64,000 nucleotides of DNA, taken from Reinekea sp. G2M2-21 (lineage in GTDB: Bacteria; Pseudomonadota; Gammaproteobacteria; Pseudomonadales; Natronospirillaceae). The first letter of the stretch is position 1. Each line of letters starts with the position of its first letter. A model generated the notes under the pieces. It was not told where the DNA came from, searched no databases, and was given only the letters and a program-made list of their open reading frames with translations. Made by a program: the position numbers and the translations under genes. Positions 16,573 through 28,922 of the stretch are shown here, piece after piece. Location: NCBI RefSeq assembly GCF_015687175.1, contig NZ_JADPQG010000002.1, positions 434,001 through 498,000 on the forward strand, given 5' to 3'.

Positions 16573-19500
16573 ATGCAGGCATTTCAGGAGATTGCGCGAA
16601 ACTGGCTGTCCGCCATAGCCAACGACAACGTGGATCTTTCGTTTCAGGTTTTTGATACCAATGCCAGTCATGCCATAGCCAACATCGTAACCGAACAGGC
16701 CCAGACGCTGTCTATTCAGGTGTTCAATATTGAGTTTCAACCCAAGTTGATCAATGACCCTCTGTTGGTTTTTCATCGGATTCTGCGCTGGTATGCCAAG
16801 CATGAAAGTCCACAGCTGATCCTTTCGCTAATTGACGAATATTGTTACCCGGCTTTGGTGAAGGTTTTTCGAGCCTGGTATGAACATGACCGGTATGTTC
16901 GGGAAGAGCCTCTGTTGTTTGATGAGTCTGGCTATGAAGAGATCGAGTTCAATCGATCACTGCTGAAAATTATGAATCGCCTGGCGGCGATCAAACCCTT
17001 TCTGTTATTGGTCAATCAAATCGATTACGCCCCAAATCAGTTGATTTACGGGTTGAATCGGCTTATTGAGAATCACTCATCGATCCGGCAATGGGGGGTT
17101 CTTGGCTTCGTCAGTCATGTTCGAAAATCGACACGAATAAAGGAACAAGACGCCTGGCAAGACTGCTTGCGCCGCCTGGAACGCCAAGGGATTATCCTGC
17201 CCATGATTCAGGAAAATGTCGATTCCGCTGCATTCAATTGGTACCGCCCAACCCCACTAAAGACATTTGAGCGGCAGTACAAGATGCTGCTGTCCGCAGC
17301 GGATCTGTTTGCCTATCGGGATGTGATGCAAATGGTCGAGTGGGTGCGCCACAAATACAACGACCAACACAACGGACAGCTGCTTTTTATCAGTGCTTAT
17401 TGCGCATTGATGTTGGGGGACCTGGATACGGCTGCCAGAGACTTTGTTAAAGTCCAGAATCTGCTGCAGGCCACGGAAAACCGAGCGATTTTGACCGCCA
17501 GCTACTATTGGCAAAGCATATGCTATACGCTGAAGTCACAGGAAAAGCTGGCGCGGGCGGCGCAAGAACAATGTGAAAAGCTGGCATTGGAATACAATGA
17601 TCGGCGTTGGTATGTCCTGAGCCTGTTCTCTGATTTCTATATTGATGCGTACATCGCTCAACATCGGCTGACCCAAGCGTCATTGGAAACGCTGAAGTTT
17701 ATGCTGACGCAATTGGGTTACGACACCATTCTGGCACTAATGTTGACTCAGGTTTACGCCCACTCGGAACATTTGGACAAGGTCAGTTCGCGAGCCTATC
17801 TGCGCAACTGTGTGGAGGCGCTACGTACTTCGCGTCACACCCGAAATCAGTTGGGTATGTCTGTCGCGCTACACGCCATGGGCGTCGTTTACATGCGGAT
17901 CGGCAACGTGAAGCAGACGCAGAAACTGTACGAATTTAGCTTGAATATTCGCGAACGCTACCAACGTAAAGCTGATCTGGTACCGATGCTAAACGCCCTG
18001 GGTTATTTTCTGGTGGGTCAGGAAGAATGGCAGAAAGCCTGGTCGTTGTTCGATCGCTCGCTAACGTTGCTGATTGAGAACCGCAATTTCAGCGAAGTGT
18101 CGATTACCCTGTACAACTTCGTTTGGTTGTACGCACAGGGAGGTAATATTCAGCGAGCACTGGATGTGCTCAATGACCTGCTGGAACTCATGCACATTCG
18201 TGGTATCGACAGCGTGCCTTTTCGTAATCTGAAAGACCTGTATGTGCTCAAAGGTTGGCTGCATATCTTGCAACATCAACCGGTGCAGGCACGGTATTGC
18301 CTGCTGCGATTGAATGATTTCAAAGAACTGCATGAAACCACCTTTACGTTGGTGTTGCGCAACATTCTCAGTTCCCGAGTCGCCTTCCACGAAAACGAAG
18401 TCACGGTCGCGGTGCGCGATGCCAAAAAAGCATTAAAAACGCTCGAGACCAGTAACGACCTCGATCTGTATATTGATGTGACATTGCGTATGGAAATTGC
18501 CCGCTTGCTGGTGGAGCTGGGCCAGGAAGAAGGACCGCCGATATTTGCGCGATTGCGCAAAAAGGCACACGAACTGAATCTGAATACCATCGCCCAGCGC
18601 ATCTCTCGAGCTTCTCTGGGGCTGTCCAGTATCTCTGATGTCGCTTTGCCAGAGATCTCTCAGCCTTACCGCGTGTTGATGGATTTGGCGCGCAAGGAAA
18701 CCCGTATATCGGCGCTGCAACAAGAGCTGGCGGAAATCCATCAGGTGAATCTGCTGGTAGAAATGTCGGCGAGCGAGCCGGATATCGACGTATTTTTACG
18801 CCAGGTCATCGGCATATTAGACCGGCGCGTGCCCGCAAATGATTTCGGTATTCTGTTGATCAACCATACCTACAATGAGCAACCGCTGGACAAGTTGCTG
18901 AGTAACGATTCTGCACCGACCATACAACAGGGGTGGCGCGCAATTCTGGAGCAAAGCCCGACCAAAGCGCAGCAGTTTCAGGTTGACGAACATGTGTGTT
19001 GTGCTTGGCCTTTGCAGATGGGCGCCAGTGATTGTAGCTGGTTGGTGGTGGCTGGCGATGAACAGCAGAAATCGGTTTGGAACGACACCTTTTTGCGCCT
19101 GATCGCTCAGCAACTGGGGTTGATTCTAGATCGCCGACTGCGTGAAGCCTATTTGGAATACCGCAATAAAACGGATTTGCTGACAGGGGTGTTGAACCGG
19201 ATCGGACTGTTTGATCGGCTGAAAAAGCACTTTGCGCAGATGCAGCGCAATCCGGCGTCGCCATTTGCTCTGTGTTATTTCGATCTCGATCATTTTAAAT
19301 ATTTCAACGACACTTTCGGGCACGAATTAGGCGATGGGGTATTAAAGAACCTGGTGCAATGTGTCGACGGTCACTTACGCGGCAGTGATGAACTCGGCCG
19401 TGTTGGCGGTGATGAATTCATAATCTTGTTGCACGATACCGGTATCGAAGAAGCCCAAGCCTTGGTGGAGCGGTTGCGAAAAATCATTGCGGCGCCCGAT

Positions 19501-19725
19501 TGGTGGTTGCCGCTATTAATTGGTGACGGTGATCAGGCGAGTAACCCAATTCCAGAACAGGAGTGGATCAGCGCCAGTTTTGGTGTCGTCGTGGTTGATG
19601 GTTGGCCGGAATCCGGTTTGTCTCGCATCAGCCTGATCGCCCAAGGCGATGCGGCTATGTACGAAGCCAAAAATGCTGGCAAAAATTGTGTCGTTATTAA
19701 ACCTTATGTCGAAGATAAGCCTTAG
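16573..19725 (+). CDS. TPR-GAF-GGDEF diguanylate cyclase with NTPase-like N-terminus
   Basis: 1050-residue cytoplasmic signalling protein with no membrane helix. Residues 1-230 look like a degraded STAND/AAA-type NTPase region: a Walker B-like strand (FLLLVNQIDYAP) is present but I see no Walker A loop. About 230-690 is a TPR solenoid resembling MalT-type sensors, 745-870 is GAF-like, and the C-terminus is a GGDEF domain. The active site GGDEF is intact (residues 945-949), and the product-inhibition I-site RxxD (RGSD) lies five residues before it. It should make cyclic di-GMP in response to a ligand or partner bound by the solenoid or GAF domain. It stands alone after the cox operon. Confidence 0.88.
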   Translation: MQAFQEIARNWLSAIANDNVDLSFQVFDTNASHAIANIVTEQAQTLSIQVFNIEFQPKLINDPLLVFHRILRWYAKHESPQLILSLIDEYCYPALVKVFRAWYEHDRYVREEPLLFDESGYEEIEFNRSLLKIMNRLAAIKPFLLLVNQIDYAPNQLIYGLNRLIENHSSIRQWGVLGFVSHVRKSTRIKEQDAWQDCLRRLERQGIILPMIQENVDSAAFNWYRPTPLKTFERQYKMLLSAADLFAYRDVMQMVEWVRHKYNDQHNGQLLFISAYCALMLGDLDTAARDFVKVQNLLQATENRAILTASYYWQSICYTLKSQEKLARAAQEQCEKLALEYNDRRWYVLSLFSDFYIDAYIAQHRLTQASLETLKFMLTQLGYDTILALMLTQVYAHSEHLDKVSSRAYLRNCVEALRTSRHTRNQLGMSVALHAMGVVYMRIGNVKQTQKLYEFSLNIRERYQRKADLVPMLNALGYFLVGQEEWQKAWSLFDRSLTLLIENRNFSEVSITLYNFVWLYAQGGNIQRALDVLNDLLELMHIRGIDSVPFRNLKDLYVLKGWLHILQHQPVQARYCLLRLNDFKELHETTFTLVLRNILSSRVAFHENEVTVAVRDAKKALKTLETSNDLDLYIDVTLRMEIARLLVELGQEEGPPIFARLRKKAHELNLNTIAQRISRASLGLSSISDVALPEISQPYRVLMDLARKETRISALQQELAEIHQVNLLVEMSASEPDIDVFLRQVIGILDRRVPANDFGILLINHTYNEQPLDKLLSNDSAPTIQQGWRAILEQSPTKAQQFQVDEHVCCAWPLQMGASDCSWLVVAGDEQQKSVWNDTFLRLIAQQLGLILDRRLREAYLEYRNKTDLLTGVLNRIGLFDRLKKHFAQMQRNPASPFALCYFDLDHFKYFNDTFGHELGDGVLKNLVQCVDGHLRGSDELGRVGGDEFIILLHDTGIEEAQALVERLRKIIAAPDWWLPLLIGDGDQASNPIPEQEWISASFGVVVVDGWPESGLSRISLIAQGDAAMYEAKNAGKNCVVIKPYVEDKP

Positions 19726-19855
19726 CCACGGTGGTCTGTCCACATCCAGGGCTTACCGATCACGAGACTTTGTGCCAAACTGAACAGCGCTGCCAGGGCC
19801 AGAAGCCATCTTAATACCCTGTTCTGCGTACTTAAGTGTGCCGGAGAAAAAAATA

Positions 19856-20824
19856 ATGAAAATTCTGTACCCGGAAATCCGCCCGTATCAGACCGAATGG
19901 TTGTCGGTCGGTGATGGTCATGAACTTTATCTTGAGCGTTGCGGAACACCGACGGGTATTCCAGTGTTGGTTGTGCATGGTGGTCCTGGTGCTGGTTGCT
20001 CGGACCAGATGCGCCGGTTCTTCGACCCGGAGCGCTACCATATATTTATTTTCGATCAGCGTGGCGCGGGTCGTTCCAAACCACACGCTGAAATCCGCAA
20101 CAATTCCACAGTAGACATCATTGCCGATATTGAGCGTATCCGTGAGCATCTGAACGTTCATAAGTGGGTCTTGTTTGGAGGCAGCTTCGGTGCCACCTTA
20201 TCGCTGCTGTACGCGCAACAGTTTTCTCAGCATGTCTGCGGGCTAATTTTGCGCGGTGTGTTCTTGGGGCGACAACAAGATCTCGATTGGCTGTACCGGC
20301 AAGGTGCGGGTCGGTTTTTCCCGGAAGAATGGCAGGCGTTTCAAGCACCCATTGATGAAATCGAGGGCGATACGCTACTTCATAAATATTACAACGTGCT
20401 CAACGGCGAAAATGAGCTCGCCAAAGTCGGTGCCGCCAAGGCCTGGGCCCGTTGGGAAGCCGCCAACAGTTCCTTCCGGCCCAATCAAAGCTCACAAAAT
20501 TACTATACCGCGACCCACACCGCCTTAGCGTTAGCGCGCATTTCCAGCCATTTTTTTATCAACGACTGTTTTCTGGATACTGACCAGATATTGCAAAATG
20601 TCGCCAAATTAGACGGAATTCCAGGCTATATCGTGCATGGTCGCTACGACATGATCTGCCCGCCAGACCAAGCCTGGGAACTGGCCGAACACTGGCCCAG
20701 CGCTGAGTTGGATCTGGTCCGCGAAGGGGGGCATTCTGCCTTTGACGGGGCTATGGTGGATGCCTTGGTGCGCTCTACCCGTCGCCTGGCACTTAGGCTT
20801 GGCTCCCCGGATAACGAAGCATGA
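19856..20824 (+). CDS. pip: Proline iminopeptidase
   Basis: 322-residue alpha/beta-hydrolase that removes N-terminal proline from peptides, MEROPS family S33. It has the oxyanion motif HGGPGAGC, the nucleophile Ser110 in FGGSFGATLS, the acid Asp in GRYDMICPP and the catalytic His in EGGHSAFDG. I chose the ATG at 19856 with GGAG upstream; an in-frame GTG at 19838 would place the ribosome site inside the gene. Its stop overlaps dtd as ATGA, so both genes are coupled. Confidence 0.95.
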   Translation: MKILYPEIRPYQTEWLSVGDGHELYLERCGTPTGIPVLVVHGGPGAGCSDQMRRFFDPERYHIFIFDQRGAGRSKPHAEIRNNSTVDIIADIERIREHLNVHKWVLFGGSFGATLSLLYAQQFSQHVCGLILRGVFLGRQQDLDWLYRQGAGRFFPEEWQAFQAPIDEIEGDTLLHKYYNVLNGENELAKVGAAKAWARWEAANSSFRPNQSSQNYYTATHTALALARISSHFFINDCFLDTDQILQNVAKLDGIPGYIVHGRYDMICPPDQAWELAEHWPSAELDLVREGGHSAFDGAMVDALVRSTRRLALRLGSPDNEA

Positions 20825-21258
20825 AAGCATTATTACAAAGGGTCAGCCAGGCCCGAGTGGAGGTTGACAGTGACGTGGTGGGTGAAATCGGTCCGGGCTT
20901 ATTGGTGCTTGTCGGTATTGATGCGCATGATACGGAAGCCAGCGTCGACGCCCTGGCGGATCGGTTGCTGCAATACCGGGTGTTTGCCGATGAGAGTGGC
21001 CGTATGAATCTCAACGTACAACAGGTAAATGGCGGTATTTTGCTGGTTTCTCAGTTCACGCTGTCGGCAGATACCCACAAAGGGTTGCGACCGGGTTTTT
21101 CCACAGCGGCCATTCCCAGTGAAGGTGAGCGGCTATTTTTACGGGTGGTGGAACGGGTACGCGAGCGTCATTCAACCGTCGCGACGGGTCAATTTGGCGC
21201 CAATATGCAAGTTTCCCTAATTAATGACGGTCCAGTGACGTTTTTGCTGGAAAACTAG
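20821..21258 (+). CDS. dtd: D-aminoacyl-tRNA deacylase
   Basis: 145-residue proofreading enzyme that frees tRNA from D-amino acids and mischarged glycine. The hallmark SQFTL and the Gly-Pro-containing loop (NDGPVTFLLEN) of the cross-subunit active site are both present, as is KGLRPGFSTAA. Length is exactly typical. It overlaps pip by ATGA, a pairing also seen in pseudomonads. Confidence 0.96.
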   Translation: MKALLQRVSQARVEVDSDVVGEIGPGLLVLVGIDAHDTEASVDALADRLLQYRVFADESGRMNLNVQQVNGGILLVSQFTLSADTHKGLRPGFSTAAIPSEGERLFLRVVERVRERHSTVATGQFGANMQVSLINDGPVTFLLEN

Positions 21259-21353
21259 TCAGGAAGAGTCGCACAATTCACTTTTTTTCATAACAATTTT
21301 AGATGTAATTCTCGTTTTGCTAATCTCGTGCTTGACAATCGATTTGGAAAATC

Positions 21354-23468
21354 ATGAAAACTGACAGGGCAAGCCTTGAAACCCTGCTGGCCACCAGCTG
21401 GGACCTGATGATCAGCAACCCGAAGCTGGCGCGGGACTATGCCCAGCAAGCACTCGATGCGGCAGAGCTGAACAGTGAACGCTATTGCGAAGCCATGGGT
21501 TATATGGGTCTGTGTGACATCTATCTGGGTGATTACGAGTCTGCGGAAGGTCTGTTAAACCGAGCCCTGAGCATCATCAGTCTTTACAGTCACATCAAAA
21601 ATTCCCGGTTAATTAATAATGCCTTGGGCATGTGTTATCACGCCCTCGGCCGTTATGGCGCAGCGTTGGACCACTTTGAGTACACCGCAGAGCTCGCTCG
21701 TAAGACCGGTGATCCCCATGCACTGATGCCGCCATTGATCAACATGGCCAGTTTGCTGTTTGAAATGGAACATTTCGATACCGCCGAACAAATTATAACC
21801 GAAGTAATCGGTCTGGATTTAAGTCATGCATTGCCCGATAACGTGGTGGAAATGAACATTGTGCAGACCCAAATTCTGCTCAGTTCGTTTCGCTTTAAAG
21901 AGTCTGAAATTGCCTTAGATCAGACCGAAGCGTTGGCACGAGATACCGGTTTTAAAGTCGCCATTCTTCGGTGCCAAACCTTGCGCGGGCGAATGTTGCG
22001 TTTGAAGGGGCATTTGCCGGAAGCAATCGCCTTGTTGGTTCAACTGGCTCAGCAACCCGACCTGGACACCGAGGGCACCGATGCCATTGCCACCTACGTA
22101 GAACTGGCAAAAGCGCTCTACAGTATGCAGCAGCCAGCCGACGCACTGAAATCCCTGCATGAATGTCTTGAGCGGTTCCAGCCACCTCAGTATTCACCGT
22201 ACCGGGTGCGCTTACTGGAACAACTGGCGCATGGCTACCGTGAACTCGGTGATTATCAGCGGGAAGCGGAGTCCTTGCGCGAGATTCAGCGTATTGAACG
22301 TTCGACAACCGCAAAGCAAACCCAGCACATACTGGAGTTACGAGAGTTCAAACGCAAACAGGATCAGGAGCGTCTTAACCAACAGCTCGTGGATCGAGAA
22401 AATGCGCTGCTCAAGCAGAGTCATGAACGCATCAGTCTGCTGAATGACATAGCGCACCAGATCACCATGACGCTGGATTTTCAGGAATTGGGGCAACGGC
22501 TTTGGGGCATCTTGGCCAAACATCTCGATGTTCACTTTGTTTCGCTCACTACCATGCACCCAGATCAAGCCTTGCTGCAGTTCCGTTTTATTATCGATAT
22601 GGGCGAGCCGATGTCTGCGGCGGATATCCCTCTGACGCGCACTAACAGTAATGCGGTTCGGGCCATTGCCACTCGAAAGCCGATCATCATTGATGATGCC
22701 ACGCAGTTGCGCGACCTCAACACGGTCGGAACGGCCGGCTTGCAGCCCCGTTCCATGCTATTTGTACCTCTGGTTCTGGAGGATGAGGTGCTTGGCGCGT
22801 TTTCCATGCAATCGCCAATCGCCAGCCGCTTCGGCACCGAAGAGGTGCAATTGATGGTGGCTATCTGCAAGTTCATTTCCATTGCAGTCAGTAATATCAT
22901 CGCGCATGAACAGGTGCAGCAGTTGAACCGAAGTCTGTATAGCGAAAAGCAGGCCATTGAGAGCGCTCAGGAGCGGATCGCCTACATGGCCTACCACGAC
23001 TCTCTGACCGGATTGCCGAACCGGCAAGCCCTTGAAGACCTCGTGGAACGACGTATCCAGGATAAAAACCGATCGTTTCATCTGGTTTATATCGATCTGG
23101 ACCGATTTAAACCGGTCAATGATCACTATGGTCACCGGGTTGGCGACAACGTGTTGATCGAAATTGCTCAGCGCATCAAACAGTCTCTGCGATCTAGGGA
23201 TTACGCAGCGCGTATTGGCGGCGACGAGTTCGTGTTGATCGTCGACGCCTTTGCCAGCGCGCAGGACCTTCAGGGGTTTTTGTCTCGCCTGCTGGGCGTG
23301 ATTGAAATGTCCATCAGCACCGCTAACGAGACAGTTCAGGTATCGGCTTCCATCGGAAGTGCCCAATATCCGCATAAGGGTCGTGACTTGGATGCATTGA
23401 TGCATAGCGCCGACGTAGCGATGTATGAGATCAAACGTCTCGGCAAAGGCGGCGTGAACACGGGGTAA
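21354..23468 (+). CDS. TPR-GAF-GGDEF diguanylate cyclase
   Basis: 704-residue cytoplasmic protein. Residues 1-310 form a TPR solenoid (several repeats such as ALGRYGAALDHFEYTAELAR). About 310-370 is a charged coiled coil that could dimerise the protein, 370-530 is a GAF domain, and 545-704 is GGDEF. The catalytic GGDEF (residues 622-626) and the I-site RSRD five residues before it are intact, so cyclic di-GMP synthesis with feedback inhibition is expected. It shares the TPR-GAF-GGDEF order with the 1050-residue protein 1.6 kb upstream, but lacks that protein's N-terminal domain. Confidence 0.9.
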   Translation: MKTDRASLETLLATSWDLMISNPKLARDYAQQALDAAELNSERYCEAMGYMGLCDIYLGDYESAEGLLNRALSIISLYSHIKNSRLINNALGMCYHALGRYGAALDHFEYTAELARKTGDPHALMPPLINMASLLFEMEHFDTAEQIITEVIGLDLSHALPDNVVEMNIVQTQILLSSFRFKESEIALDQTEALARDTGFKVAILRCQTLRGRMLRLKGHLPEAIALLVQLAQQPDLDTEGTDAIATYVELAKALYSMQQPADALKSLHECLERFQPPQYSPYRVRLLEQLAHGYRELGDYQREAESLREIQRIERSTTAKQTQHILELREFKRKQDQERLNQQLVDRENALLKQSHERISLLNDIAHQITMTLDFQELGQRLWGILAKHLDVHFVSLTTMHPDQALLQFRFIIDMGEPMSAADIPLTRTNSNAVRAIATRKPIIIDDATQLRDLNTVGTAGLQPRSMLFVPLVLEDEVLGAFSMQSPIASRFGTEEVQLMVAICKFISIAVSNIIAHEQVQQLNRSLYSEKQAIESAQERIAYMAYHDSLTGLPNRQALEDLVERRIQDKNRSFHLVYIDLDRFKPVNDHYGHRVGDNVLIEIAQRIKQSLRSRDYAARIGGDEFVLIVDAFASAQDLQGFLSRLLGVIEMSISTANETVQVSASIGSAQYPHKGRDLDALMHSADVAMYEIKRLGKGGVNTG

Positions 23469-23551
23469 AGCACGGCAGAATCCAACCTTCGGTTTCGTGA
23501 CAGAATTCGACTCGCGTCCAAACAAAAACCGCGCTATGCTTTCGGTCTTGA

Positions 23552-26653
<3,102 letters not shown>

Positions 26654-26667
26654 ACGGGTCCAAGTTG

Positions 26668-26701
26668 GCAGAGAATCGGTGCTGGGTCGTTGATTCTCTG
26701 C
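26668..26701. terminator. Hairpin downstream of lacZ
   Basis: GCAGAGAATC (26668-26677) and GATTCTCTGC (26692-26701) form a perfect 10-bp stem with a 14-nt loop, 15 bases after the lacZ stop. No T tract follows, so it may be a 3'-end stabiliser or a Rho-linked terminator rather than an intrinsic one. Confidence 0.45.
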
Positions 26702-26782
26702 GGGCTGCGTTGCGTCTGTTCAAGTCCCGCATGGCAAAATCAGCAGCGTTACCCTGTGTCGCAAATTAACCTTAGGCACGAC

Positions 26783-26818
26783 TAAAAACCAACACCCGGT
26801 CGGTAAACCGGCGGTTTT
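26783..26818 (-). terminator. Probable terminator of the VanW-glycosyltransferase gene
   Basis: On the minus strand AAAACC...GGTTTT encloses CCGGT-N6-ACCGG, and the stem runs into a short T stretch (GGTTTTTAG). It begins a few bases after the stop codon of the minus-strand gene. Confidence 0.45.
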
Positions 26819-26825
26819 CAAGTCC

Positions 26826-28598
26826 TTATTCGATTAATACTGAACGAACCACCGTTTCCAGTTCATCGACGTTTCCATAGGAAACCCAGTACAAGCCCGG
26901 TTGATCGGGCAAGCCGCAAACTTTGGTTGCTACCACTGGCAGTCCTGCTGTAAGTGCCTGCAGCAACGCGCGTGGTCGATGTTCGATAACGGCCGGCAAT
27001 AGCGCAACATCGGTGTGTGATAGCCAATCGCTGTTGTAACCGACGGTTTGCCACTCAACATCGTTCCAATGTTCAATGTCAGTGGGCGCTGAGCCAAGTA
27101 TTAAGACGCGCGCTCTTAAACGCCTGGCCAGTTCAGCGACTTCGAAAGCGCCCTTCCGAGGTAATGCGCTGGCCGCAAGCGTTAGCGTTATTCGCGATCC
27201 GCGATCTCTTTGCCTTCTGGTTACCGGCAATGTGGGCAGTTGCCATGGTAGTCTCATTACCTGCACGCCAAGATTTTCCAGTACTTGCTCGATCTCTGTA
27301 TGTGCCGTCAGTACCTGTTTCGCGTTTTTTAGAGCAGCAAGTTCATCGAGCTGCCATTGTCGGTCGACTCTGAAATCGCGCAGACTGGTCTGTTGATGGG
27401 CAACCGAGTCGGCAGCGCCGTCCAGGCGACGTTGTAATTCAACAACTGGCATTTCAGTCATATAGACAGAATAGTAACGGCCGCCTAACTCTCCTGAACG
27501 CCATAACGGCACCAGCAGCGATTGAGTGACGACCAGAGAGTTGTGCGTTGGTTTCAGCCAGCGGCGATACTCATCAACCAAGTCAGTGGCCTGACGTTGC
27601 CGTTCAGCTTGCCACGCTCCGAGTTCGCCCATTTTTTGGCTGCGCCGCCATAGCCTTCGGATTGCGGCTCGATAAGCGACTTTGGATACGCTGGGTGTCG
27701 ATGGTTGCCAAGCACTCATGCGGTTTCTGGGGGAAGACCATGGGTGCCACCATTGTGTTGAGTTCGGGTGCTGACGAAGCCAAAGATTCAGTTCTGGGCT
27801 GGTCTCGTTGAGCAGAAACACGGTTTGGGGAGATGAGTCCGGTATTTTTGCAATATGACGAAAACAGGTTGTTTCGTGACAGGTGAGGCAGCCACGTGCA
27901 ACCGGTCTTTCTTCGACAGCGTCTGACTGAATGCTGAGCGGAATTTTAACCGAGGGTTTTGGTGTGCGAATACGAACCACGAGTTCTGTTGTGGTGAGTT
28001 CCACTTCGACTCGAAAATCGACCTCCGACTGTAAGCGTAAATCGACATAATTCCAGGCCACCGTTGCGTCTTCTGGTGCAGTCGGTTGATGTCCCTCGAT
28101 AAGCGCACTATGGCGATGGCGCTCCACCAAGCGAATGCCTGCAGCGACCGCGGTTGAGGCCAATGCATTTGACAACTGACACAAGCCACCGCCGATGGTC
28201 GGAACAATGCAACCGGCAATCACTTCCCTGCCGATACTGAAACCGCGTCTGGCGGTTGGATGTCCCACCTGGGCCCAAAAACTCAGTATTTCACCCGCTG
28301 GGACTTCAATACCATTGAACGCACGAGCCGCGACTCTGAGGTTTTGGATTTTACCGCAGACCAGAATGTGCTCCTCTGGTCTGCCATCCGTCCACAAGGG
28401 TGATCGGAACTCAGCAACGATATTTGCGTTCTGCCATTGTGTGTTTGGTTGCCAACGCCGCAGTTTCTGCCGACGATTCTGCAAGGTTCGCAGTGCGATG
28501 TGCGCAATGACTTTACATTGGCGCCAAACTGCCGGTAGTCGCGATGGCCTTACCCAGTCTGGATGTTGACCCGCTGAAAGCGTAAAACGAGAGCCCAA
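26826..28598 (-). CDS. VanW-family domain fused to a GT-B glycosyltransferase-like domain
   Basis: 590-residue protein with no signal peptide. Residues about 60-215 are VanW-like: NGIEVPAGEILSFW, then RGFSIGREVIAGCIVPTIGGGLCQLSNALA, and RHRHSALIEG further on. VanW domains occur near glycopeptide-resistance genes but their function is unknown. The C-terminal third looks like the C-terminal half of a family 4-like glycosyltransferase: LTLAASALPRKGAFEVAELARRL, ARVLILGSAP, and VALLPAVIEHRPRALLQALTAGLPVVATKVCGLPD, where EHRPRALLQA sits at the sugar-nucleotide E-x7-E position. A Cys/His pattern (CLTCHETTCFRH, about residue 250) lies between the domains. The start is TTG at 28598, since GGGAAAGGA precedes it and no in-frame ATG exists. 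Confidence 0.72.
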   Translation of the reverse strand: MGSRFTLSAGQHPDWVRPSRLPAVWRQCKVIAHIALRTLQNRRQKLRRWQPNTQWQNANIVAEFRSPLWTDGRPEEHILVCGKIQNLRVAARAFNGIEVPAGEILSFWAQVGHPTARRGFSIGREVIAGCIVPTIGGGLCQLSNALASTAVAAGIRLVERHRHSALIEGHQPTAPEDATVAWNYVDLRLQSEVDFRVEVELTTTELVVRIRTPKPSVKIPLSIQSDAVEERPVARGCLTCHETTCFRHIAKIPDSSPQTVFLLNETSPELNLWLRQHPNSTQWWHPWSSPRNRMSAWQPSTPSVSKVAYRAAIRRLWRRSQKMGELGAWQAERQRQATDLVDEYRRWLKPTHNSLVVTQSLLVPLWRSGELGGRYYSVYMTEMPVVELQRRLDGAADSVAHQQTSLRDFRVDRQWQLDELAALKNAKQVLTAHTEIEQVLENLGVQVMRLPWQLPTLPVTRRQRDRGSRITLTLAASALPRKGAFEVAELARRLRARVLILGSAPTDIEHWNDVEWQTVGYNSDWLSHTDVALLPAVIEHRPRALLQALTAGLPVVATKVCGLPDQPGLYWVSYGNVDELETVVRSVLIE

Positions 28599-28922
28599 CA
28601 GAATATTCCTTTCCCTTGTGATGTCGATAAGGTAACTAAAACTATCAACTCAGATCAATGAACTGCATGATCAAGATCTGTCAGCTGCAACCGAACCCGA
28701 ATGCCGGGGTATAGCGCGATGACCTGTATCTGAGCTTGAACGGCATCTGCCCGATACCGCATATTCCTTAACCCTTTGCTCGAATGTGGCTTTGCATCGG
28801 TCAGGTCGATGCCCATTGGTTATTCAGGCTATAAAAAAGGAATTCCAAAGCGAGGTTAACAGTTAACTGAGCATGGTGTTAAGTTCAATACGGCGGCCGG
28901 TTGAGTTTGCTTTGCCTGAGAA
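28599..28922. other. Gene-free stretch between two minus-strand genes
   Basis: 324 bases upstream of the VanW-glycosyltransferase gene and downstream of the esterase helper gene. I see no convincing small gene, RNA or repeat. It should hold the VanW gene promoter near its left end and the esterase operon's 3' end near its right end. Confidence 0.4.
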
